From assembly GCA_030753675.1 (NCBI GenBank), contig JASMBU010000004.1, positions 61,379-99,922 of the forward strand: a stretch of 38,544 nucleotides of DNA, given 5' to 3'. The translations under genes and the position numbers were made by a program. Origin of the DNA: Methylococcales bacterium (GTDB lineage: Bacteria; Pseudomonadota; Gammaproteobacteria; Methylococcales; Methylomonadaceae). Of the stretch, positions 32,129 to 38,544 are shown one piece after another. The notes beneath the pieces were generated by a model, which worked only from the letters and a program-made list of their open reading frames with translations, had not been told where the DNA came from and did not search any database. The first letter of the stretch is position 1. Every line of letters starts with the position of its first letter.

Positions 32129-33499
32129 ATGGCTAAGCAAAAAATAATTTTTCAATGTACTGAGTGTGGTTCTAGATGTTCTAAATGGGCAGGGCAGTGC
32201 TCAGGTTGTAAGCAGTGGAATACTTTGGTTGAGGTGATTGATGAGGGGTTGCCTACAGTAAGTCAGTTCTCAGGTTTTGCGGGTAGTGCGGATCAGCAAG
32301 GTGTTATTAGTCTTTCTGAAGTTAGTGCTGATGAAGTAGCGCGTTTTTACAGTGGGCTTAACGAATTGGACCGTGTATTAGGCGGAGGAATGGTTCCAGG
32401 CTCTGCGGTCTTGATTGGTGGAGATCCTGGTATTGGGAAGTCAACATTATTGTTACAGGCTATGGTTGCATTAAGCCAACAACTAAAGACGCTATATATA
32501 ACTGGTGAGGAATCTATTCAGCAATTGAGTTTACGTTCTCAGCGATTACAGTTAGAAAGTGATCAATTACAGGTGTTGTCTGAAACGGCATTGAGTCGAA
32601 TTTTTACCGTTGCGCAAGAGTTGCGGCCCAAGGTGATTGTTATTGATTCTATACAAACGGTTTATACCGACCAATTGCAGTCAGCCCCAGGTGCTGTGGG
32701 GCAAGTCAGAGAGTGTGCGGCGCAATTGGTGCGTTTTGCAAAGCAAACACAAACAACTATTTTTCTGGTTGGACACGTGACCAAAGATGGGGCCTTAGCC
32801 GGGCCGCGAGTACTTGAGCATATGGTTGATAGTGTGTTGTATTTTGAAAGCGATGCTGGGAGTCGGCATCGAATTATTCGAGCGATTAAAAATCGTTTCG
32901 GGGCTGTTAATGAACTCGGTGTTTTTGTTATGACTGAAACAGGCCTTCAAGAAGTTAAAAACCCATCGGCTATTTTTTTGTCGCGTCATGAAAGTGAGGT
33001 TTCTGGAAGTGTAGTGACAGTGACTCGGGAAGGTAGTCGACCTATGTTGGTTGAGGTTCAGGCCTTAGTGGATGAAAGCCATGCGGGTAATCCGCGCCGA
33101 GTTGCATTGGGGATGGAGCAAAATAGACTGGCAATGTTGTTAGCTGTATTGCATCGTCACGGCGGTGTCTCTATGGTGCATCAAGATGTTTTTGTTAATG
33201 TAGTCGGCGGTGTCCGCATCACTGAGACAGCGGGAGATTTAGCTGTTTTGATGGCGGTTTTGTCAAGCTTTAGGGCCAAGACGATTCCTAAAACTTGGGT
33301 GGCGTTTGGTGAAATAGGGTTGGCTGGAGAAATTAGGCCGGTGCAAAATGGCGAGGAGCGTTTGCGAGAAGCCAGTAAGCAAGGATTTATTAAAGCCATT
33401 ATTCCGCAGGCAAACGCGCCTAAGTTGTTTGATTCTGCACTCGAAATCGTTCTTGTTTCTACACTGGAAGAGGCGTTATCTGCATTGATTCAAGATTAG
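32129..33499 (+). CDS. radA: DNA repair protein RadA (Sms)
   Basis: RadA is a DnaB-like helicase that extends recombination branches. The 456-aa protein has the N-terminal zinc finger (CTECGSRCSKWAGQCSGC), Walker A GGDPGIGKSTLL, the RadA-specific KNRFG in AIKNRFGAVNELG, and the C-terminal Lon-like domain with EIGLAGEIRPV. Length is normal. Its last 4 bases overlap the end of the convergent CNNM-type gene. Confidence 0.97.
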   Translation: MAKQKIIFQCTECGSRCSKWAGQCSGCKQWNTLVEVIDEGLPTVSQFSGFAGSADQQGVISLSEVSADEVARFYSGLNELDRVLGGGMVPGSAVLIGGDPGIGKSTLLLQAMVALSQQLKTLYITGEESIQQLSLRSQRLQLESDQLQVLSETALSRIFTVAQELRPKVIVIDSIQTVYTDQLQSAPGAVGQVRECAAQLVRFAKQTQTTIFLVGHVTKDGALAGPRVLEHMVDSVLYFESDAGSRHRIIRAIKNRFGAVNELGVFVMTETGLQEVKNPSAIFLSRHESEVSGSVVTVTREGSRPMLVEVQALVDESHAGNPRRVALGMEQNRLAMLLAVLHRHGGVSMVHQDVFVNVVGGVRITETAGDLAVLMAVLSSFRAKTIPKTWVAFGEIGLAGEIRPVQNGEERLREASKQGFIKAIIPQANAPKLFDSALEIVLVSTLEEALSALIQD

Positions 33500-34740
33500 T
33501 TTTTTGGTAGAAACTTGACTTGGGTAATTAGATTTTCATCACGTTTAATGATCTCGATGGTATGGCCGTGCAGGCGTAAACTAGTGCCAGGTTCTGGAAT
33601 GGTTTCCATAAAATCAATAATGAGTCCATTGAGCGTTTTCGGACCTTCGGTTGGAAGAGACCAGGCGGTAATGCGATTTAACTCGCGGATAGTGATTGAG
33701 CCATCGACTTGACGGCTACCATCCTTGTTAAGGATGACTTCCATGGGTTTGGCCGTAATCTCACTGATTAATTCATGGAGCAAATCATATTGGGTAACTA
33801 GGCCTTGGACGTCACCATATTCATCGACAACCAGTGCGAGTTCAAGTTTCTCATTTTTGAAGTTATGGGTTTGTGTATGAAGCGGTGTGGTGTTGGGAAT
33901 AAAGTAAGGCTTAGATAGGTTTTTGCTGATGGTTTTAAGACAAAAATCACGGTTGTACGTGTGAGTAATTATCGTTTTTAAATGAATGATGCCAATCACA
34001 TTATCGATACTTTTTTTGAAAACCGGTAGTCTTGAGCTTGGTGATGTTCTAATTTGTTTGATAATTATTTTAATGGGGTCGTCTAAATCAATGCCATTAA
34101 TTTCATTTCGAGGTGTCATGATGTCTTCAACAGATGCTGATTCTAAATCTAGAATACCGAGAAGCATTTTTTTATAACGTTCAGGAAGTGCGGTATTTGC
34201 CTCAGAAACAATGCTTTTTAATTCTTCAGTGTCTAATTGCATTTCGTTATTAGGATGGTTTCTTATTCCTAATGCTAGCAATAAGGTATTAGCAATCAAG
34301 TTGATTACCCAGACTAAGGGGTAAAAGATTTTGAGTAACGGGGTGTATATCCAAGCGGCAAAAAAGGCCAGTGATTGTGGATTTATGGTAGCGAATGTTT
34401 TAGGTGTTACTTCTGCAAAAATGAGGATAATAGCCGTCAATAAGAGTGTTGCAAAGGCAATTCCTGACTCCCCGTAAAGTCGAAGTGCGATGAGGGTGGC
34501 AACCGAAGAGGCTAGAATGTTGACAAAATTATTGCCGAGTAGAATTAAACCGATTAATCGATCGGGGTTGTTCAGTAATTTTTGTGTTCGTGCAGCACCA
34601 GGATGGTTTTTTTTTGCTAAATGTTTAAGTCGGTAGCGATTGATTGTCATCAATGCCGTTTCAGAGCCTGAAAAGAACGCGGAGAAAACAATTAAAGCTA
34701 GAAGAAGTGAAAAGAGGTAACTCAGAGGTATGTCGTTCAA
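33496..34740 (-). CDS. CNNM/CorC (HlyC/CorC) family membrane protein, CorB-like
   Basis: The 414-aa protein has the DUF21 membrane domain (SGSETALMTINRYRLKHLA, then three more TM helices up to about 150), a CBS pair (DIMTPRNEINGIDLDD; LALVVDEYGDVQGLVT) and a C-terminal CorC_HlyC domain (GSITIRELNR, GHTIEII). Related proteins such as CorB take part in Mg2+ or Co2+ efflux; the exact ion is not shown here. It lies opposite to and between radA and the rpsF operon. Confidence 0.9.
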   Translation of the reverse strand: MNDIPLSYLFSLLLALIVFSAFFSGSETALMTINRYRLKHLAKKNHPGAARTQKLLNNPDRLIGLILLGNNFVNILASSVATLIALRLYGESGIAFATLLLTAIILIFAEVTPKTFATINPQSLAFFAAWIYTPLLKIFYPLVWVINLIANTLLLALGIRNHPNNEMQLDTEELKSIVSEANTALPERYKKMLLGILDLESASVEDIMTPRNEINGIDLDDPIKIIIKQIRTSPSSRLPVFKKSIDNVIGIIHLKTIITHTYNRDFCLKTISKNLSKPYFIPNTTPLHTQTHNFKNEKLELALVVDEYGDVQGLVTQYDLLHELISEITAKPMEVILNKDGSRQVDGSITIRELNRITAWSLPTEGPKTLNGLIIDFMETIPEPGTSLRLHGHTIEIIKRDENLITQVKFLPKN

Positions 34741-34933
34741 GGATGTATGGGCAAAAGAGTTAAGGTGCTATCTAGTTTCTATGATTAGTGATTTTTGTCA
34801 AGTTTATTACTGAAATTAGGGCTGAATTTATTAATTCGTGAATCAGGATAAACAATTAAAAGGGCGCTTAAATTGACGGTGTCTTGTGAAGAACTGTAGA
34901 AAAGGCGGAGAAAAGTTGCTAAGGCCGTATAGC

Positions 34934-34963
34934 TTGTGATACTGAGAGTATTTATGGTATAAT
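34934..34963 (+). promoter_or_regulatory. rpsF: Promoter of the rpsF operon
   Basis: An extended -10, TGGTATAAT (34955-34963), lies 18 bases after a TTGTGA (34934-34939). Transcription would start at about 34970, giving a 60-base leader before rpsF. Confidence 0.7.
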
Positions 34964-34986
34964 TAAATGTTTACTTTAACCACCTT

Positions 34987-35011
34987 GCTCCATCATCATT
35001 AGATGAGGGGC
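34987..35011 (+). promoter_or_regulatory. rpsF leader hairpin
   Basis: A 10-bp stem with one bulged A: GCTCC (34987-34991) pairs with GGGGC (35007-35011, one G-U), and TCATC (34993-34997) with GATGA (35002-35006), closing an ATTA loop. A single-stranded CCG follows at 35018-35020 just before the ribosome site. It could be an autoregulatory S6:S18 binding element, as known in other rpsF leaders; the exact known motif is not proven. Confidence 0.45.
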
Positions 35012-35032
35012 TAAAAACCGAAAGGAGAAAAA

Positions 35033-35467
35033 ATGCGACATTATGAAATTGTTTTTTTAGTGCACCCAGACCAAAGCGGTCAAGTGTCAGCGATGGTAAC
35101 ACGCTATACAGCAACCATTGAAGCAGCTTCAGGAAAAGTTCATCGTTTAGAAGATTGGGGGCGCCGTCATTTAGCTTATCCAATTAATAAAATTCACAAA
35201 GCACATTATGTGTTGATGAATGTTGAGTGCGATCAAGCTACATTAAAAGAGTTAGAAAGTGGCTTCCGCTTTAACGATGCTATTTTAAGAAGTTTAACCT
35301 TGGTAAAAGATTCTGCTATTACTGATCCTTCGCCTATTGCTAGTTCAATAGAAGAAGAAAAGAAAGCGGCACAGAGAACACCCGTCAGTGAGGCGCCTAG
35401 TAAGGCTGCAGTTGAAGCAACCCCAAAATCTGTGGAAAAAGAACAGGATAAATCTAATGAGAGCTAA
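35033..35467 (+). CDS. rpsF: 30S ribosomal protein S6
   Basis: The 144-aa protein has the S6 fold ([51 protein letters not shown]) to about residue 95. A long Lys/Glu/Ala/Ser-rich tail follows, as in many gammaproteobacteria, where tails carry added glutamates in E. coli. AAGGAG lies at about 7 bases before ATG 35033. It overlaps rpsR by 11 bases. S6 and S18 bind together in the small-subunit platform. Confidence 0.96.
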   Translation: MRHYEIVFLVHPDQSGQVSAMVTRYTATIEAASGKVHRLEDWGRRHLAYPINKIHKAHYVLMNVECDQATLKELESGFRFNDAILRSLTLVKDSAITDPSPIASSIEEEKKAAQRTPVSEAPSKAAVEATPKSVEKEQDKSNES

Positions 35468-35717
35468 AAATAACAAACCAAGAAGTAATAATTCACGGCA
35501 GATGAAACGCAAAAGATTTTGTCGTTTTTCATCAGAAGAAAATGTTGTAATTGACTATAAAGATCTGGACTTATTAGGCGAGTATATTACCGAGACCGGA
35601 AAAATTGTTCCTAGTCGTATTACGGGAACAGCAGCTAAATATCAACGTCAAATAGCGATCGCCGTTAAGCGTGCGCGTTTTATTGCCTTGATTCCTTACT
35701 GTGATGCGCATAAGTAA
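35457..35717 (+). CDS. rpsR: 30S ribosomal protein S18
   Basis: The core [38 protein letters not shown] and [11 protein letters not shown] is S18. From ATG 35457, inside the rpsF end, the protein has 86 aa with a basic 15-residue N-terminal extension; from ATG 35502 it would have 71 aa, closer to the usual 75. An AGGA about 8 bases upstream supports 35457. A third open frame upstream, from 35388, is only overlap. Confidence 0.93.
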   Translation: MRAKNNKPRSNNSRQMKRKRFCRFSSEENVVIDYKDLDLLGEYITETGKIVPSRITGTAAKYQRQIAIAVKRARFIALIPYCDAHK

Positions 35718-35743
35718 TCGTAGCGTTTAAAAGGGAACGTTTG

Positions 35744-36673
35744 GTGTATTTTTTAGCTGAATATATGATGAAAGGTCGTATGCAAGCCGTATTAATGGCG
35801 ACGACTTTTGCATTGCTGTCTTTGTTGTTTCCGCCTATTACTGTATTGAGTTGTTGTGTTGTATCGTTAGTAACGTTACGGAAAGGGGTTTCGGAAGGGC
35901 TAATGGTTTTATTGCTAGCAGCGACTCTAGGAGCTGTTTTCAGTATTTTTTTGGTAGATAATTTTTTGTTTGTTTTGGGTTATGGTCTGTTGATTTGGGT
36001 GCCTGTTTGGCTTATATCTATTGTGCTTTATGTGACTCGTAACCTAGCTAGAGCCATCGAAACGACGGTGTTATTGGGCGTTGTATCTGTTATTGGGTTT
36101 TATCTTTTAATATCAGATCCCGCTTTGTTTTGGGGTGAAACATTAACTAACCTCACAGCGCCAATGTTGTCTGAGGGTAACAAACCAGAAATTTCTAGCG
36201 GGCAGTTGACGCTTTCGATTCAACAATTAGCACATTACATGACAGGAATGGTGGCAGCAGGGTATATATCAGGGGTCTTGTTAAGTGTTATTTTAGCAAG
36301 GTGGTGTCAAGCTATGCTGTCTAACAGTGAAGGCTTTAAACAGGAATTTCTGGCATTAAAAATCAATAAGCGCGTAGCTAATGTTTTACTGGTTATTGTT
36401 GCTTGTGGCTTATTTGCTGAGACAAGTACTGCAGAAATAGCGTTGAATATGATGGTGCCATTCTTTGTTTTGTATACTTTTGTTGGAATGGCTGTATTTC
36501 ATGTCTTGCTGACAGCTAAAAGTAATTCTCGTACGATGGTATCTCTTTTTTATGGTTTTATGTTCATGTTTAGTTTTATAACGCCTCTTGTTTTTGTGCC
36601 AGTAGCCGTCACCGGTTTCAGTGATAGTTGGTTAAATATGAGAGAAAAAATTTTAAATCAAACCAATGGTTAA
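35744..36673 (+). CDS. DUF2232 integral membrane protein
   Basis: The 309-aa protein has seven to eight TM helices from about residue 15 (e.g. AVLMATTFALLSLLFPPITVL, LLIWVPVWLISIVLYV) and an extracytoplasmic segment around 135-165. It matches the DUF2232/YybS-like protein that often sits between rpsR and rplI in gammaproteobacteria. Function unknown. GTG 35744 has AGGGA 7 bases upstream; TTG 35741 is possible. Confidence 0.8.
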   Translation: MYFLAEYMMKGRMQAVLMATTFALLSLLFPPITVLSCCVVSLVTLRKGVSEGLMVLLLAATLGAVFSIFLVDNFLFVLGYGLLIWVPVWLISIVLYVTRNLARAIETTVLLGVVSVIGFYLLISDPALFWGETLTNLTAPMLSEGNKPEISSGQLTLSIQQLAHYMTGMVAAGYISGVLLSVILARWCQAMLSNSEGFKQEFLALKINKRVANVLLVIVACGLFAETSTAEIALNMMVPFFVLYTFVGMAVFHVLLTAKSNSRTMVSLFYGFMFMFSFITPLVFVPVAVTGFSDSWLNMREKILNQTNG

Positions 36674-36708
36674 CAATATTGGTTTCTTAACTCTATGGAT
36701 CATAGAGT
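36661..36708 (+). promoter_or_regulatory. Two tandem hairpins before rplI
   Basis: AACCAAT (36661-36667) pairs with ATTGGTT (36678-36684) across the DUF2232 stop codon. ACTCTATG (36690-36697) pairs perfectly with CATAGAGT (36701-36708) around a GAT loop. Neither is followed by a long T tract. They may stabilise the mRNA 3' or 5' end or regulate L9. Confidence 0.5.
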
Positions 36709-36729
36709 AAAAGTTGAGAGGTTAAGAAA

Positions 36730-37176
36730 ATGGAAGTTATCCTTCTGGAAAAAACAGGTAAGTTAGGGTCTTTAGGTGACCGTGTTTCAATCAAGTCGGG
36801 CTATGCGCGTAATTATTTAATTCCCCAAGGTAAGGCAGTTATTGCGACGAAAGCAAAAATTGCTGAATTTGAGCAGCGTCGCGCTGAACTTGAGAAAATC
36901 GAGGCTGATAAATTAGCGGTTGAACAAGCGCGTGCACAAAAGATATTAGGTCTTGATATTACGATTACCCAAAAAGCGGGTGAAGAGGGGCGGTTATTTG
37001 GTTCTGTCGGAACGCAAGATATTGCTGATGCAGTGACAGCAGCGGGTGTTGAAGTCTTTAAGCACGAAATACGTCTACCGGATGGTGTGATTCGTAATTT
37101 GGGTGATTATACGCTTGATGTTAGTTTGCATTCAGATGTGGTCATCAGCATTGAAGTCAAAGTGGTTGCGGAATAA
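36730..37176 (+). CDS. rplI: 50S ribosomal protein L9
   Basis: The 148-aa protein has the L9 N-terminal domain ([34 protein letters not shown]), the long linker helix and the C-terminal domain ([22 protein letters not shown] residues 95-110; [19 protein letters not shown]). The typical length is about 149. It ends the rpsF-rpsR-DUF2232 cluster. hldD follows after 9 bases. Confidence 0.97.
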   Translation: MEVILLEKTGKLGSLGDRVSIKSGYARNYLIPQGKAVIATKAKIAEFEQRRAELEKIEADKLAVEQARAQKILGLDITITQKAGEEGRLFGSVGTQDIADAVTAAGVEVFKHEIRLPDGVIRNLGDYTLDVSLHSDVVISIEVKVVAE

Positions 37177-37185
37177 CGCGTTGTA

Positions 37186-38139
37186 ATGATTATTGTTACT
37201 GGCGGTGCTGGTTTTATTGGTAGTAATATAATCCATGGATTAAACCAACGCGGTTATGATGAGATTCTTGTTGTCGATGATTTAACCCAGGGTATTAAAT
37301 ATAAGAACCTTGTTGATAGTCAAATTGCTGATTATATTGACAAAGATGTCTTTCTTGAGCAAATTAAGAAAGGTGTCTTTGACAGTACAGCGATAACGGC
37401 GGTGTTTCATGAAGGTGCCTGTTCTGCAACAACAGAGTGGGATGGACGCTATATGATGGCTAATAATTATCATTATAGTCAGGAATTATTAGTCTTTTGT
37501 GAACGCCAACAAATTCCTTTTATATATGCTTCAAGTGCGGCCGTATACGGTGATGTTCAGGGCTTCAAAGAAGATCCTACATGTGAGTCACCGTTGAATG
37601 TATACGGGTATTCTAAGTTTTTGTTTGATCAGTATATTAGACGACAGCAGGGAAGATTGACAACCCAAGTGGTTGGCTTACGGTACTTTAATGTTTATGG
37701 CCCGAGAGAGAGTCATAAGGGTAGTATGGCAAGTGTTACTTATCATTTAAATAATCAATTACTTGATGATGGGTCAATACGCTTGTTTGAAGGCTGTGAC
37801 GGTTATAACGATGGCGAACAACAACGTGATTTTGTTTATATCAAGGATGTGGTTGCAGTCAATTTATGGTTCTTGGATAATCCAGGTAAAAGTGGAATAT
37901 TTAATTTAGGGACAGGCCGTAGTCAAGCATTTAATGATGTTGCGTATGCTGTCATTAATTTTCATGGCACGGGGTCATTGACTTATATTCCGTTTCCAGA
38001 GCACCTCGTTGGCTGTTATCAAAGCTTCACAGAAGCCAATCTTGAAAACTTAAGGGCTGCCGGATGTGGGCACCAATTTATGAGTGTAGAAGAGGGCGTT
38101 AGTGATTATTTAGCTTGGTTAAACCCTCAGGCTAACTAG
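37186..38139 (+). CDS. hldD: ADP-L-glycero-D-manno-heptose-6-epimerase
   Basis: HldD makes ADP-L-glycero-beta-D-manno-heptose for the LPS inner core. The 317-aa SDR-extended protein has [45 protein letters not shown] and the YxxxK in [24 protein letters not shown] is diagnostic. Length agrees with the family. It is 9 bases after rplI and probably co-transcribed. Confidence 0.96.
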   Translation: MIIVTGGAGFIGSNIIHGLNQRGYDEILVVDDLTQGIKYKNLVDSQIADYIDKDVFLEQIKKGVFDSTAITAVFHEGACSATTEWDGRYMMANNYHYSQELLVFCERQQIPFIYASSAAVYGDVQGFKEDPTCESPLNVYGYSKFLFDQYIRRQQGRLTTQVVGLRYFNVYGPRESHKGSMASVTYHLNNQLLDDGSIRLFEGCDGYNDGEQQRDFVYIKDVVAVNLWFLDNPGKSGIFNLGTGRSQAFNDVAYAVINFHGTGSLTYIPFPEHLVGCYQSFTEANLENLRAAGCGHQFMSVEEGVSDYLAWLNPQAN

Positions 38140-38208
38140 AAAAATTCAAACCAGCTAAAAAATCTGCACCGTTCTGGAGGTTGATTGAGTTAGCAGTTGT
38201 TTATTTGT

Positions 38209-38544
38209 TTAAATAAATTTCTCGATAGCGGTCTGAATGCCGTTGACATCGAGTTGGCAAATTTCTAAGAGTTCTTCACGTGACCCTTGGTCAATATAGC
38301 GATCTGGTAAGCCTAAGTTTAAGGTTGGTCGCAGTAATTTAATGGTTTGCAAATATTCATTAACCGCACTGCCTGCGCCTCCTGCAATGGCATTTTCTTC
38401 AACCGTCACAAGCACCGTATGTTTTTCAGCCATTCGTTTCACTAAGGCTTCATCCAAAGGTTTAACAAAGCGCATGTTGATGACCGTTGCGTTTAAATTT
38501 TCACCCACGGTCGTTGCCGGCGTGACCATGCTACCAAAGGCAAA
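38209..38544 (-). CDS. dxs: 1-deoxy-D-xylulose-5-phosphate synthase (C-terminal part)
   Basis: DXS makes DXP from pyruvate and glyceraldehyde 3-phosphate, the first MEP-pathway step. The window holds only the C-terminal transketolase domain: FAFGSMVTPA at the edge, then NATVINMRFVKPLD, VTVEENAIAGGAGSAVNEYL and LGLPDRYIDQGSREELL. The frame runs off the window at 38544. ispH lies in the same window but in another operon. Confidence 0.96.
   Translation of the reverse strand, partial: FAFGSMVTPATTVGENLNATVINMRFVKPLDEALVKRMAEKHTVLVTVEENAIAGGAGSAVNEYLQTIKLLRPTLNLGLPDRYIDQGSREELLEICQLDVNGIQTAIEKFI

Noticed and set aside
38131-38194. Distant inverted repeat GCTAACT/AGTTAGC between hldD and dxs
   Set aside because: The 50-base loop is too long and no T tract follows.

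Overview
The window is a 38.5-kb stretch of an AT-rich gammaproteobacterial chromosome. The order rpsF-rpsR-DUF2232-rplI, a nearby dnaB-alr-radA run, hldD, dxs, ispH, xseA, ppnN, efpL (yeiP), hslR and yaaA all point to Gammaproteobacteria. A DsrC with both C-terminal cysteines hints at a lineage with sulfur-relay or sulfur-oxidation relatives, but genus cannot be fixed from the sequence alone. I see no phage, integrase, transposase or CRISPR array. The window reads as core chromosome with pockets of small, poorly conserved or decaying genes.

Layout. 1-4.7 kb: end of a membrane protein, an orphan SufR-like Fe-S domain, two small unknown genes, an rRNA-methyltransferase-like protein, EfpL, a CWC/DUF5522 cysteine-rich protein, and a glucosaminidase (Bax-like) lipoprotein gene broken by a stop and a frameshift. 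4.7-7.1 kb: a minus-strand set with a Gfo/Idh/MocA oxidoreductase, an SDR and a UspA. 7.1-12.2 kb: a plus-strand run with a Cys-rich lipoprotein, a Sel1-repeat lipoprotein, a DUF4265 protein, YaaA and an MscS channel, met by a convergent P-loop kinase. 12.2-16.7 kb: an unrecognised two-TM coiled-coil protein plus a small partner, a candidate sRNA with its own promoter and terminator, alanine dehydrogenase, and small membrane or basic proteins.

16.7-23 kb: ppnN, an esterase (YbfF-like), an arsenate reductase (LMW-PTP type), an xseA-M23 peptidase operon, a compact dsrH-dsrC pair and hslR. 23-28.2 kb: DUF6394 with a two-RCK potassium channel, rraA-ispH, a DUF2897 peptide, dtd, and a gene whose reading frame continues after its stop codon. 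28.4-38.5 kb: tRNA-Arg(CCT), a HAD phosphatase, dnaB-alr-radA, a CNNM/CorC family protein on the other strand, the rpsF ribosomal operon with a leader hairpin, hldD, and the 3' part of dxs running off the window.

Functional themes: housekeeping (replication, translation, isoprenoid and LPS precursors); ion and osmotic homeostasis (MscS, RCK channel, CNNM); thiol and sulfur chemistry (DsrH/DsrC, ArsC, SufR-like domain, Cys-rich proteins); and stress (YaaA, UspA, Hsp15). The items most worth following up are the DsrH-DsrC pair without DsrE/F, the unknown 453-aa and 110-aa pair, the candidate sRNA at about 14.27-14.44 kb, and several frame-broken small genes that may be decay, recoding or sequence errors.
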